From Nakamurella sp. (GTDB taxonomy: Bacteria > Actinomycetota > Actinomycetes > Mycobacteriales > Nakamurellaceae): DNA of 49,748 nt. The notes under the pieces are model-generated. The model was not told the origin of the DNA and did no database searches. It saw nothing but the letters and a program-made list of their open reading frames with translations. Both the position numbers and the translations under genes were made by a program. This document shows positions 1 through 8,317 of this stretch, piece after piece (position 1 is the stretch's first letter; the number at the start of each line of letters is the position of its first letter). The stretch covers positions 1 to 49,748 of the forward strand of contig JADGOY010000008.1 in assembly GCA_017882715.1 (NCBI GenBank). Reading direction: 5' to 3'.

Positions 1-211
1 ACACTGGTCCTGCTCCACCGGTAAACGGCTGGACCGCCGACGTCACCGGACATGACGAGCCCCACGCAGGCCGACGAAGCGGAACGTAACGTCGCAAACC
101 GGCCAGCGGTATCGAGGTGACCCGCCAGCAAGCAGGACGTGAGCGACCAGGATGGGTAGGCGGCCCGGACCATCGTGACCCGGACCCGGTTTCCCTGCGA
201 GGAGGAACCTC

Positions 212-724
212 ATGCCCAATCCTGTCCGGCGCCGTCTAGGCGTGCTGCTGTGCTCATCGGTGTTGATCGGCGGCGGTGCGGTCGCCGGGCTCACCGCAGT
301 ACAGGCCACCGCAGCCACCCCCGCGCCGACGGTGGCTGCCGGTAGCGGGACTGTCGTGCTGGTCGACCCGACCCGAATCGCCGACTCCCGCTCCTCCTCG
401 GCGTTGACCACCTTCGCGCCGTACGCCACCGAGGATTTGCACTTCGACGTGGCGCCGTCGAATCGTGTCACCGGCATTGTCGTGAGTCTCACCGTCGCTC
501 CTGTCCAGAACGGCCTGTACTCACCAGGCGGATACCTGGAGGTGTGGCCGACGCGCCTGACCAGGCCGGAAGTATCACAGGTCAGTTTCCCCGGCGGGCA
601 GAACGTGTCGAACGAGGCGATTATCGGCCCGTTGGATTCCACCGGGTCGGTTCATATATTCAACGGGTCACCGGGCGATGTGGACGTTCTGGTTGACCTC
701 GTCGGGTACGTCGTCGCCGCTTGA
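212..724 (+). CDS. Secreted single-domain protein of unknown function
   Basis: This 170-residue protein has a Sec signal peptide: RRR at residues 6-8, a hydrophobic core to about residue 28, and an Ala-rich cleavage region near residues 30-36. The mature part is one small beta-rich domain. It has the pattern often repeated in actinobacterial secreted proteins: a 'VDPTRIADSR' opening, a 'GGYLEVWPT' middle and a closing 'VDVLVDLVGYVV'. No catalytic motif is visible, so an extracellular or wall-associated role is inferred only. The start is supported by GAGGAGG eight nt upstream of the ATG. The gene stands alone. A 9-bp hairpin lies about 70 bp after the stop. Confidence 0.75.
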   Translation: MPNPVRRRLGVLLCSSVLIGGGAVAGLTAVQATAATPAPTVAAGSGTVVLVDPTRIADSRSSSALTTFAPYATEDLHFDVAPSNRVTGIVVSLTVAPVQNGLYSPGGYLEVWPTRLTRPEVSQVSFPGGQNVSNEAIIGPLDSTGSVHIFNGSPGDVDVLVDLVGYVVAA

Positions 725-791
725 CGTTTCCGTCCACTGTCCCCCTGCTGTGCTTCAGATCTTGACGGGCCTGGCGGAGCGCCCACGGGTG

Positions 792-813
792 GATGAAACT
801 GTCTAGTTTCGTC
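792..813 (+). terminator. Stem-loop downstream of the secreted-protein gene
   Basis: Nine nucleotides, 792-800, pair with 805-813 around the tetraloop GTCT. Eight pairs are Watson-Crick and one is G-U. It lies 68 bp after the stop of the secreted-protein gene and directly abuts the 91-bp repeats. There is no clear T tract, so termination is inferred from position and fold. Confidence 0.4.
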
Positions 814-995
814 TCAGTTATCCAGGGCGCTGCGCGCCGCCGTGGGGGCGGGAAAATGCGGTGCCCGGCCGGCGGTGGGAGGGGTGCCGGGGCGAATTTT
901 CGTGTCAGTTGTCCGGGGCGCTGCGCGCCGCCGTGGGGGCGGGAAAATGCGCTGCCCGGGCCGGCGGTGGGAGGGGTGCCGGGGCGAATTTCACG
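811..995. repeat. Two tandem copies of a 91/92-bp GC-rich repeat
   Basis: The unit starting at 811 repeats at 902 and a third copy is begun near 993. The copies differ by a few substitutions and one extra G in the second. Each contains a small hairpin (GGCGC TGC GCGCC) and a G-rich stretch (GTGGGGGCGGG). Open frames through it are artefacts of base composition. The repeat ends exactly where the broken ModA-like gene loses its 3' end. Confidence 0.8.
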
Positions 996-1347
996 TCAGT
1001 CGACGGAGCGCGCGTCGAGCAGGGTCTTGACGAGGGTGTTCACGGTGCTGATATCGGGCTCGACCTCGCCCCGCGCCACCGCGATCCCCACCGATCTTGG
1101 CGATGGGGGTGCGCGACGGGCCGTCGATGACCCGAATGACACCAGGTCGTCGAAGGACTCGGATACGCCGATCATCACATCGGGTCTGGCGCCCTGCCCG
1201 ATGCTGTTCAGCAGCACCGTAGTGGGGTCGAATGTGTCTTGACCCCGGTCGCCTTCTCGTAAGCGGGAAGGATGACGTCGTCGAGCGCGCCCTTCACCGC
1301 CAGCGTGCTGAACAGGGAATGGTCGCCGCCTGCGCGTCGGTGCTCAT
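996..1347 (-). pseudogene. Broken ModA-like periplasmic-binding-type protein
   Basis: Different frames encode successive pieces of one ModA-like substrate-binding protein. An N-terminal piece reads FSTLAVKGALDDVILPAYEK. Next comes FDPTTVLLNSIGQGARPDV, then a short VIDGPSRTPIAKIG in another frame, then GIAVARGEVEPDISTVNTL, and a stop at LLDARSVD. At least four 1-nt shifts are needed to join them: near the start, around 1235, and a compensating pair at about 1115-1165. The start ATG would be at 1347. The family normally continues for another hundred or so residues. Here it stops at the edge of the 91-bp repeats, so the 3' half is lost as well. It is the last member of the decayed tetronate operon. 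The family is recognised from sequence; the original ligand is unknown. Confidence 0.72.
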
Positions 1348-1393
1348 GCTGCTCCTATCGTTGCAGTGCTGTGGTTTTCGGGTCGTGAGGTGG

Positions 1394-2030
1394 TCACGGC
1401 GCGATCGCGTCCCGCTGCGCGTCGGTCAGTGGGCGGGTGTAGACGCCGCGGAGCAACAGGAACGGCTTCGCGGTCTCCTCCAGTTCCTCGAGCGCGTCCA
1501 GGGCCGCGCCGGTGCTCGTGCCCGCCACGATCGGTCGTGGTTGCTGAGCAGCAGAGCGCCGTTCGTGCGGGCGATGCGTTCCGCGGTTTCTTCCGGTCTG
1601 TCGTCGCCGGGCGCGTAGTACGGAAGGAGCGGGAGCCGTCCGACTCGCATCGCGAAGTTGGCGGTCAGCGGCGGGAGCGCATCGTCGGGGTCGAGGCCGG
1701 CAAGACACGATACGGCCGCCGAGTAGGTCGAGTGGGTGTGCACGACGGCGTTCGCGTGTGGTCGAGCGCGCAGGATTGCGGCGTGCAGGAAGGCCTCCTT
1801 CGACGGCTTCGCCCCGGCCACGTGTCGACCGGACTCACAACAAAGGACAGGTCGTCGGGTCCCACGGTGCCCAGGCTGCTGCCGTTCGGGGTCACCAGGA
1901 TGTTCTCGCCGGCGCGGATCGAGATGTTCCCTGTGGAGCCATGTGTCAACGACTGGGTGACGATCGAGCGTGCGGCGGTGACGATGCCGGCGCGTTCGTT
2001 GTCGTACCCGGTCGTGTCGACGCCGTTTCG
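1394..2030 (-). pseudogene. otnC: OtnC-like 3-oxo-tetronate 4-phosphate decarboxylase, frameshifted
   Basis: Three frames together spell a class II aldolase/adducin-type decarboxylase of the OtnC family. The first covers about 2030-1815 and contains HGSTGNISIRAGENILVTP. The second covers about 1830-1535 and contains GAKPSKEAFLHAAIL and the metal-site HTHS. The third covers about 1535-1394 and contains LDALEELEETAKPFLLLRG. The junctions are single-base losses near 1826 and near 1536, where the text needs NHGP but reads NHDR. No ATG or GTG start is left in the first frame. In intact pathways OtnC decarboxylates the phosphorylated 3-oxo acid made by OtnK, giving a triose phosphate. The gene follows otnK directly. 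Activity from this copy is unlikely. Confidence 0.82.
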
Positions 2031-3310
2031 TGCAGCGGACGGGTGGAGGCCTCCGCCAGCAGGTCGGGCGCACCGAAGTTTCCGGATTTCAGCAGCAGCG
2101 CGATGCGTTCCCCCTCGGTAGTGAAGATCCACGGCACGCCCGGCGCCGGTTCCGGTCCGATCATGCCGCCGCTGACCCCGAGCGCTGTGACGACTGCCCC
2201 GGACGTCTCGCCGCCGGCGGCGATGACCCGGGTGACCCCACGGTCCACCAGCCCGACAGCGATCCGGCCGGTAGCGTCTTCGAGGACGCCGGCAGATTCC
2301 CCGACGCCCAGGATCTCCTGCACGTGTTTGAGCTCCACCGAGTCGAGGGATGAGTAAATCAGCGGCGCCCGCCCCTTGGGCAGCCGGTCGAACCAGGCCA
2401 GCGCATCCGCAGCGAGCGCGGCAGAGTCCCTGCCGGCCAACGCGTCCAGGCGGAACGAGGGGTGACCGCGTTCTTTCAGGACGGCGATCTGCTCGAGCGT
2501 CCGCTTGGAGCAACTGCCGGCCAGTACTGCCGCCGGACCACCACCGGCGATCTTGGTGTCGCCGAGGTCGAACGATTCACCCACCAGAGACGAGGAAGCA
2601 CCGGCAACTGCGGCCGCCAGACCGCCGCCCAGTCCCGCCGCGCCCGCGACCAGCGGCGCGCCGAGCGCGGCGCGTCCAATCGCCCGCAAATCGTCCTCGT
2701 CGACGGCATCGGCGAGAAGGTAGCGATCGCAACGACTTTCCGCTTCCGACACAGCTGCGCGGATGGCATGGGCACCGGAGCGAACGGTCTGGTGAGTGAT
2801 GACCGCGACCCGCTCCTTCGTCTGAGCGCGCAGCACCCGAGGCAGCGACGAGTCGGTCATCGGTGTGAGCGGATGGTTCCGCATGTGCGACTCGGACAGC
2901 AGCAGATCGTTGACGAAGAGGTAACCCTGGTACTGCGTGCGCAGATGCTCGGGCGAGCTGGGCGTCTGGATCACCGTTCGAGCGCCGAGCGAATCTGCCA
3001 AGGCATCCAGCACCGGACCGATGTTGCCGCGGGGCGTCGAATCGAACGTCGAACAGTACTTGAAATAGATCTGTTGGGCCCCATGAGCGCGTAACCAGTC
3101 GCTCGCTTCCAGGGACTGCGACACCGCATCGTCGGCCGGGAGCATCCGGCTCTTCAGGGCGATGACCACCGCGTCGCAGGCGGGCAGCACCGTGGAGGCG
3201 GGTGGCAGCCCGAAGAACAGGATCGTGCGCAGGCCCTCTCGTCGAATGAACACGGCGACATCCGTCCCGCCGGTGAAATCGTCCGCGATCGCTCCAATCA
3301 CAGCCTTCAC
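1946..3310 (-). CDS. otnK: OtnK-like 3-oxo-tetronate kinase (DUF1537 family)
   Basis: This is a four-carbon acid-sugar kinase that would phosphorylate a 3-oxo-tetronate at C4. The N-terminal domain begins IGAIADDFTGGTDVA (residues 5-19) and contains KYCSTFDSTPRGNIGPV, typical of the substrate-binding half. The C-terminal nucleotide-binding half contains LAGSCSKRTLEQ, VIAAGGETSGAV and GPEPAPGVPW, and approaches its natural end at LKSGNFGAPDLL (about residue 418). The GTG start overlaps the racemase stop as GTGA. The frame then runs about 36 extra residues into otnC, ending in an Arg/Pro/Ser-rich tail, so the natural stop seems lost. The catalytic body looks complete. Whether it is still used is doubtful because otnC and the transporter are broken. 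Confidence 0.85.
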   Translation of the reverse strand: MKAVIGAIADDFTGGTDVAVFIRREGLRTILFFGLPPASTVLPACDAVVIALKSRMLPADDAVSQSLEASDWLRAHGAQQIYFKYCSTFDSTPRGNIGPVLDALADSLGARTVIQTPSSPEHLRTQYQGYLFVNDLLLSESHMRNHPLTPMTDSSLPRVLRAQTKERVAVITHQTVRSGAHAIRAAVSEAESRCDRYLLADAVDEDDLRAIGRAALGAPLVAGAAGLGGGLAAAVAGASSSLVGESFDLGDTKIAGGGPAAVLAGSCSKRTLEQIAVLKERGHPSFRLDALAGRDSAALAADALAWFDRLPKGRAPLIYSSLDSVELKHVQEILGVGESAGVLEDATGRIAVGLVDRGVTRVIAAGGETSGAVVTALGVSGGMIGPEPAPGVPWIFTTEGERIALLLKSGNFGAPDLLAEASTRPLHETASTRPGTTTNAPASSPPHARSSPSR

Positions 3311-4032
3311 CCCTCGCTCTGAATGCGGGACCCGAGCAGCTTCGCGGCGGCGTCGGGTCCGGAGATGACCGGGATCCCCAGCCGCTCGGAGAGTTCCGTG
3401 GCTACCGGGGCGAGCGAGTATTGCGCGAGCAGAACCGCATCGACCCGCCCGAGAAACGGCCGGCAGGCTTCATCGAGGGCCCTGAGCAGGGCTGCATCGT
3501 CACCGGCCTGGGTCGCCTCGAACGCCGCCGGGGAAAAGGTCCCCTCGAACTCGGCCTCCGCCCCCGCCTGAACCACGGCCTGACCGAAGCGGGCTTCCGC
3601 GTCCCGTAACGCCGCCTCGAACGTGGCCACCAGCAGGATGCAACCGAACCCACCGCCGATCGCGGTGCCGGACGCGGCGTCGTCCGGAGCGAGGATCGGC
3701 ACATCCGCCGTCGGGAAGGTATGCGCCGTCGGGAAGGTGTGGGCCGTCGGGCCGTACATCGAACAGGTCAACAGCACGCCGTCAGCACCCTCGGTGAGGG
3801 TGTGATTGATCAGCCTCGTCATCCGCCGAGCGAGCGGCACGGTGACCCCACCGCTGTCGTTCGCGTCCTTGCGCAGCCGGTCGTCCAGAATGTTCCACGG
3901 CATCGCCCCGGGAAACTCCCGGGACAGACCGCTGACCACCGGCCCGATTGCCGCGGGTGTAGCACTGATCAGGGCGACGAGCGGACTCTTGGGTTTCGTA
4001 GCAGTTTCGTCTCCTTCTTCAGGCACGGTCAC
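3307..4032 (-). CDS. Asp/Glu/hydantoin racemase-family protein
   Basis: This 241-residue protein belongs to the aspartate/glutamate racemase superfamily. It opens with PLVALISATPAAIGPV and has a first catalytic-type cysteine in LLTCSMYGP. The region LLVATFEAALRDAE and the late motif VLLAQYSLAPVATELSE are typical of the C-terminal lobe. In that motif a serine/glutamine context stands where many relatives carry the second cysteine, so true racemase activity is uncertain. The GTG start overlaps the otnI stop (GTGA) and its own stop overlaps the otnK start, so translation is coupled. An 18-bp tandem duplication (3707-3750) repeats PTAHTF inside the protein just after CSMYGP. It could disturb the active-site loop. 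Confidence 0.75.
   Translation of the reverse strand: MTVPEEGDETATKPKSPLVALISATPAAIGPVVSGLSREFPGAMPWNILDDRLRKDANDSGGVTVPLARRMTRLINHTLTEGADGVLLTCSMYGPTAHTFPTAHTFPTADVPILAPDDAASGTAIGGGFGCILLVATFEAALRDAEARFGQAVVQAGAEAEFEGTFSPAAFEATQAGDDAALLRALDEACRPFLGRVDAVLLAQYSLAPVATELSERLGIPVISGPDAAAKLLGSRIQSEG
3707..3750. repeat. 18-bp tandem duplication inside the racemase-like gene
   Basis: The 18-bp unit at 3707-3724 is repeated at 3725-3742 with two changes and begun a third time at 3743. It keeps frame and duplicates six residues (PTAHTF). Confidence 0.85.
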
Positions 4033-4850
4033 GTCGTCGCCTTTGTTGTTGGAACGGAGTATTTGTCGCACCACGAGAGGCCTTCGAGTGTCCCGTTGGC
4101 CGGCCGGTACTCGCAGCCGATCCAACCGTCGTAACCGAGCGAGGTGATCTGCTCGAAGACGAAGTCGTAGTTGATTTCGCCGGTGCCGGGCTCGGTGCGG
4201 CTGGGTACGTCAGCGACCTGGACGTGCGCGATGAGCGGGAAGAGTTCCCGCAGTCGCGTCGTGACGTCGCCCTCGGTCACCTGGCAGTGGTACACGTCGA
4301 ACATCACGCCCAGGTGGTCGCCGCCGACCGCTCGCACCACGGACGCGGCCTCGCCGAGAGAATCGAGGATGAAACCGGGGGCGTCCCGGTGGTTGATCGC
4401 CTCGAGCGCGAGCGTCACGTTCGTCGAGGAGGCCTGCTCGGTCGCCCAGCCGATATTGGTCACGTACGTCGCGAAGGCCCGGGCCTTCGACACCTCGGGC
4501 GGACGAATGCCCCCGAGCACATGGATCACGTCGCAGTCCAGCGCCACCGCATACTCGAGCGCGCTCGAGAACCCGTCACGGAACTCCTTGACGCGATCGG
4601 GAACGCACGCCCAGCCGTTTCTTCCGGGACCGTCGGCGGCACCGGCCGGGCTGTTGATCAGGATCTGCTCGAGATCGGCATCCGCGAGCCACTTCTTGAG
4701 TTGATCCGGGGAGTACGGGTATGGATCGGCGTACTCCACGGCCCGGAACCCGGCCTTGGCCGCGGCGTCGAAACGCTGTTCGAAAGGAAGTTCGGTGAAC
4801 AACCACTTGAGGTTGGGATCGAAACGAAGCGGGGTGGATGCGGTGGTCAT
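4029..4850 (-). CDS. otnI: OtnI-like 2-oxo-tetronate isomerase (hydroxypyruvate isomerase family)
   Basis: This 273-residue TIM-barrel sugar isomerase belongs to the Hyi/OtnI group. Such enzymes interconvert 2-oxo- and 3-oxo-tetronates before the OtnK and OtnC steps. It shows FTELPFEQRFDAAAKAGFRAVEY near the N-terminus and the metal ligands expected for the fold: E in LALEAINHRDAPG, D/H in MFDVYHCQ, H in IAHVQVADVPSR and E in WIGCEYRP. The ATG at 4850 (MTTAST) is preferred over an upstream ATG at 4901, because family similarity begins with it. Its stop overlaps the next gene as GTGA. It appears fully intact. Confidence 0.87.
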   Translation of the reverse strand: MTTASTPLRFDPNLKWLFTELPFEQRFDAAAKAGFRAVEYADPYPYSPDQLKKWLADADLEQILINSPAGAADGPGRNGWACVPDRVKEFRDGFSSALEYAVALDCDVIHVLGGIRPPEVSKARAFATYVTNIGWATEQASSTNVTLALEAINHRDAPGFILDSLGEAASVVRAVGGDHLGVMFDVYHCQVTEGDVTTRLRELFPLIAHVQVADVPSRTEPGTGEINYDFVFEQITSLGYDGWIGCEYRPANGTLEGLSWCDKYSVPTTKATT

Positions 4851-4949
4851 CGGGTCTGCGCCTGCCGATTCACAATGTCTACGATGATGGATGGGTGGCA
4901 CCGAACGGTGTTCCGGTGCGTCTGTGGCGGTGTCATCATATGAACACTT

Positions 4950-5455
4950 TCACCCCCAGGACTCCCCCAGGACCAATGCGATGCCGAGCACGGACACCGT
5001 CGTTTCGATGACGGCGAACGTTCGGAACATTTGTTTCAGGGACATTCCGAAGCTTTCCTTGACGTACCAGGAACCGGCGTTGTTGGCGTGCGGGAAGATG
5101 ATCGATCCGGCGCCGACCGCCAGGACCACGAGCCAGGCATTGACGCTCGGGTTGTCCGCGACAATCGGCGCGACGATGCCCGCTGCGGTGATGACGGCAA
5201 CCGTGCGTGCATGGAGGCAACCGTGCCCAGCGCGGGAACTCCGACCAGCAGGTAGGGGGAGATCGATCTTGCGTCCCTGGCATCGCGTCCTTCTTCGCCG
5301 AGCAGCGTTTCCTTGACCTGCTTGGCGGTGCTGAACAGCAGCGGGAGCAAAACGGCCAAGGCGACGTCGAAGAACGGCGGAAGACCGACCACGAAGGCCA
5401 GAATGGCGACCACCCAAGGAATGCTGCGAGACGGCTCAGGCTCTCCCCGCGCGGG
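4950..5455 (-). pseudogene. GntP-family gluconate/acid-sugar permease remnant
   Basis: Two frames encode fragments of a GntP permease. The upstream piece (about 5455-5205) has VAILAFVVGLPPFFDVALAV and LLVGVPALGTVASMHA. The downstream piece (about 5210-4950) has TVAVITAAGIVAPIVAD, AGSIIFPHANNAGSWYVKE and a normal C-terminus. The first hundred or so residues are missing: the fragment begins about 4 nt from the dehydrogenase stop. A central block of roughly 200 residues between the two pieces is also missing. The internal join falls at a direct repeat of GGCAACCGTGC (5209 and 5217 region), which fits slippage or recombination. Few transmembrane segments remain, so it cannot transport. It was presumably the importer for the operon's substrate. 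Confidence 0.82.
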
Positions 5456-5458
5456 GCA

Positions 5459-8317
5459 CTACACCGAACTCGTGATGTGGTCGGCGAGCAACTGAGCCAG
5501 CGTGATGCTTGGTAGCCCGGCGAGGTGGTCGACTTGGGTTCGGCAGGAGAATCCGTCGGCCAGCACGATGCTGTTCGCGGGTTTGGCGCGCAGCGCCGGG
5601 AGCAGGGAGTTCTCGGCGACGGCCACTGACATCTCGTAGTGGCCCTTTTCCATGCCGAAGTTGCCGGCCAGGCCGCAACATCCGGAGACGACCTTCAGGG
5701 TGGCGCCCGTGCTGGTGAGCAGTTCTTGGTCGGTGGAAAAGCCCATGACGGAGTGGTGGTGGCAGTGCGGTTGGACGATCAGTTCCACGCCGGTCAGGTC
5801 GGGTGGGCGCCACGCCGTCGGGGTCCCGGCCCGGCTGCTGAGCAACTCCGCCAGGGTGTTGGTCGCGCTCGCGACCTTCGCTGCGCGCGGATCGTCCGGA
5901 AGCAGGTCGCCCAGGTCCGAGCGCAGCACCGCGGTGCACGACGGCTCCAGGCCGACGATCGGAATGCCTTGCGCCGCATACGGTCCGAGAATGTCGAGCA
6001 GCCGCAGGAGTCGTTTCTTCGCGCCGTCCAGTTGGCCCGTGGTGATCCAGGTCAGTCCGCAGCACGCCACCTCATCCGGGACGATGACGCTATACCCGGC
6101 GTCGGTCAGCACCCGGGCCGCTGCCTGCGCCACCTCGGGGTTCATCCCGTCGGTGAAGGAATCGGTCCACAACACCACCGGCTCGCGCTTCTGGAACGGA
6201 CGTGTGATCCCATTCTTTTTCCACCACCGGTGGAAGGTCGTCGTCGCGAACTTGGGCGCGGTGCGGCGCGGGTCGATGCCGCCGGTGCTGAGCATCAGCC
6301 GGGCGATCGGCTTGACGGCCAACGTCCTGTTGATCACCGCCGGACCGATGCGCGGCACCCGGTCGATGACGGAGATCCAGCGGGGCAGCCAGCCGATGCT
6401 GTAGTGACTGATCGGCCGCCGTTTGCCCTTGTAGGTGCGGTGCAGCACCTCGGACTTGTACTGGGCCATGTCCACGCCGGCCGGGCAGTCGCTGGAACAT
6501 GCCTTGCAGGACAGGCACATATCCAGCGATTCGTGCACCTCCCTGGACGACCAGTCCGTGATCACCGAGCCGTTGGTCAGCTCCTGCAGGACGCGCGCCC
6601 TGCCGCGGGTGACGTCCTTCTCGTCCTTGGACGCCAGGTACGAGGGGCACATGAACCCACCCGATGCCCGATTGTCGGCACGGCACTTCCCGACGCCCAC
6701 GCAGCGGTGCACGGCCTTGGTGAAGTCGCCGTCGTCGTGGGCGAAACTGAATCCACCGGATGCCAGCAGCGGCCTGGCCTTCGGGCGGCGCAAATCGGTG
6801 TCGATCGCCTCGGGTCGCACCAGCACACCCGGGTTGAGCAGGTCTTTGGGGTCGAACAACGCCTTGACCCCGGCGAAGAGTTCCAGGGTGCGCGGCGAGT
6901 ACATGATCGGCAGCAGTTCGCTGCGTGCCCGGCCGTCACCGTGCTCGCCGGAGCAGGATCCACCGTGTTTGACCACCAGCCGGGCCGCGTCGAAGATGAA
7001 TTCCCGGAAGACATCACCGGACTTTTCCATCGGCAGGTCGATACGGACGTGGATGCAGCCGTCACCAAAGTGCCCGTACGGGAGCCCGGTCACCTTGTAG
7101 GACTCCATGAGCGTTTCGAATTCCCGCAGATAGGCACCCAGGTTCGCCGGTGGGACCGCTGCGTCCTCCCAGCCGGGCCATGCCTGCCGACCGTCGGGGG
7201 TGCGGCCGGCCAGGCCCGCCCCGTCGGCGCGGATCTGCCACATGGCGGTGGCGACCGGGCCGGTCGGAAAGACCACAGAATCCAGCCCGCCGGCGTCCCG
7301 GAGCAGCCCTTCGGTCGAAGCCTTTGCCTCGTCGAGGGTTTCGCCGCCGACCTCGATCATCAGCCAGCCGGCGCCGCGGGGCAGGTCGGGCACCGATCCC
7401 GGGCCCCTGGCCTTGCGGACCACCTCGACCAGGCGGGCGTCGAGACCCTCGATGGCGTGCGGGGAATGCGCGAGCAGCGCCGGGACTGCATCGGCCGCTG
7501 AAGCCATGTCCGGGTACCCGAGGACCACCAACATGCGCGCCGGGCTGATCCGGACCAGCTTCACCGTCGCATCGAGAATCACGCCGAGGGTGCCCTCGGT
7601 GCCTACCAGCGCCTTGGCGAGGTCACGGCCGTTCTCGGGCAGCAGGTGCTCCAGCGAGTACCCGGAAACCTGCCTGGGAAAGGTGCCCAGCTCGGTCCTG
7701 ATCACCTCCAGGTTCGACTGGACAAGTGCGTCCAGGCCCGGCACCTGATCCACGCCATCGCCGGTGCGGATCCGTCGGCCACGGCCGTCGAGGATCGTCA
7801 ACGCCTGGACGTTGTCCGCGGTACGACCATAGGCGAGGGCGTGCGGCCCGCACGCGTTGTTGCCGATCATCCCGCCGAGCGTTGCCCGGTTCTGGGTCGA
7901 GGGGTCCGGGCCGAATCGCAGGCCGAGCGGCAGCACCTCCTTCTGCAGACTGGACACGATGACGCCGGGCTCGACGAGCGCAGTGCCGCTCGCGCCGTCG
8001 ATCTGCACTACCTTGTTCAGGTGTCGGGCGAAGTCGATGACGATGCCGGTACCGATCGCGTTGCCCGCGACCGATGTCCCGCCGCCGCGGCTGGTGATCG
8101 GCACCCCACTCTCCCGGCTCACCGCGAGAGTGGTCAGCACATCATCGATGTCCAGCGGCTCGACGACAACCGTTGGCAGGACCCGATAGTTTCCCGCGTC
8201 GGACGAGTATTCGGCGCGCCGCCGCAAACCGTCGGAGACCGTTCCGCGGACCGTACGCCGCAGCTGAGCGGCGACACCGACCACGGCGTCGGCTCCGGTG
8301 GTCAATTGGGCAGTCAC
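5459..8317 (-). CDS. FAD-binding and Fe-S-binding dehydrogenase (GlcD-GlcF fusion type)
   Basis: This intact 952-residue D-2-hydroxyacid dehydrogenase would oxidise a 2-hydroxy acid and pass electrons through FAD and Fe-S clusters, probably to the quinone pool. The FAD-binding PCMH domain is at about 45-225 (ITSRGGGTSVAGNAIG, GNNACGPHALAYGRT). The FAD-oxidase C domain is at about 250-520 (YGHFGDGCIHVRID, GGSCSGEHGDGRAR). A ferredoxin-like segment follows at about 555-650 (CVGVGKCR and CLSCKACSSDCPAG). Two cysteine-rich CCG blocks of the GlcF/HdrB type end it (CCGLTW and CCGLAGNFGMEKGHYE). The GTG start at 8317 overlaps the stop of the broken alcohol dehydrogenase as GTGA. It is the largest undamaged gene in a decaying operon. 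The substrate may be a tetronate-related hydroxy acid, but D-lactate or 2-hydroxyglutarate cannot be excluded. Confidence 0.88.
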   Translation of the reverse strand: MTAQLTTGADAVVGVAAQLRRTVRGTVSDGLRRRAEYSSDAGNYRVLPTVVVEPLDIDDVLTTLAVSRESGVPITSRGGGTSVAGNAIGTGIVIDFARHLNKVVQIDGASGTALVEPGVIVSSLQKEVLPLGLRFGPDPSTQNRATLGGMIGNNACGPHALAYGRTADNVQALTILDGRGRRIRTGDGVDQVPGLDALVQSNLEVIRTELGTFPRQVSGYSLEHLLPENGRDLAKALVGTEGTLGVILDATVKLVRISPARMLVVLGYPDMASAADAVPALLAHSPHAIEGLDARLVEVVRKARGPGSVPDLPRGAGWLMIEVGGETLDEAKASTEGLLRDAGGLDSVVFPTGPVATAMWQIRADGAGLAGRTPDGRQAWPGWEDAAVPPANLGAYLREFETLMESYKVTGLPYGHFGDGCIHVRIDLPMEKSGDVFREFIFDAARLVVKHGGSCSGEHGDGRARSELLPIMYSPRTLELFAGVKALFDPKDLLNPGVLVRPEAIDTDLRRPKARPLLASGGFSFAHDDGDFTKAVHRCVGVGKCRADNRASGGFMCPSYLASKDEKDVTRGRARVLQELTNGSVITDWSSREVHESLDMCLSCKACSSDCPAGVDMAQYKSEVLHRTYKGKRRPISHYSIGWLPRWISVIDRVPRIGPAVINRTLAVKPIARLMLSTGGIDPRRTAPKFATTTFHRWWKKNGITRPFQKREPVVLWTDSFTDGMNPEVAQAAARVLTDAGYSVIVPDEVACCGLTWITTGQLDGAKKRLLRLLDILGPYAAQGIPIVGLEPSCTAVLRSDLGDLLPDDPRAAKVASATNTLAELLSSRAGTPTAWRPPDLTGVELIVQPHCHHHSVMGFSTDQELLTSTGATLKVVSGCCGLAGNFGMEKGHYEMSVAVAENSLLPALRAKPANSIVLADGFSCRTQVDHLAGLPSITLAQLLADHITSSV

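Noticed and set aside
793-1242. Open plus-strand frames of 60-150 codons over the 91-bp repeats
   Set aside because: They are repeated Gly/Arg-rich translations of the DNA repeat, antisense to a recognisable ModA-like remnant, with no ribosome site.
5639-7501. A 620-codon plus-strand frame opposite the dehydrogenase
   Set aside because: It is the mirror of a well-supported FAD/Fe-S gene, with Arg/Gly/His-rich composition and no domain.
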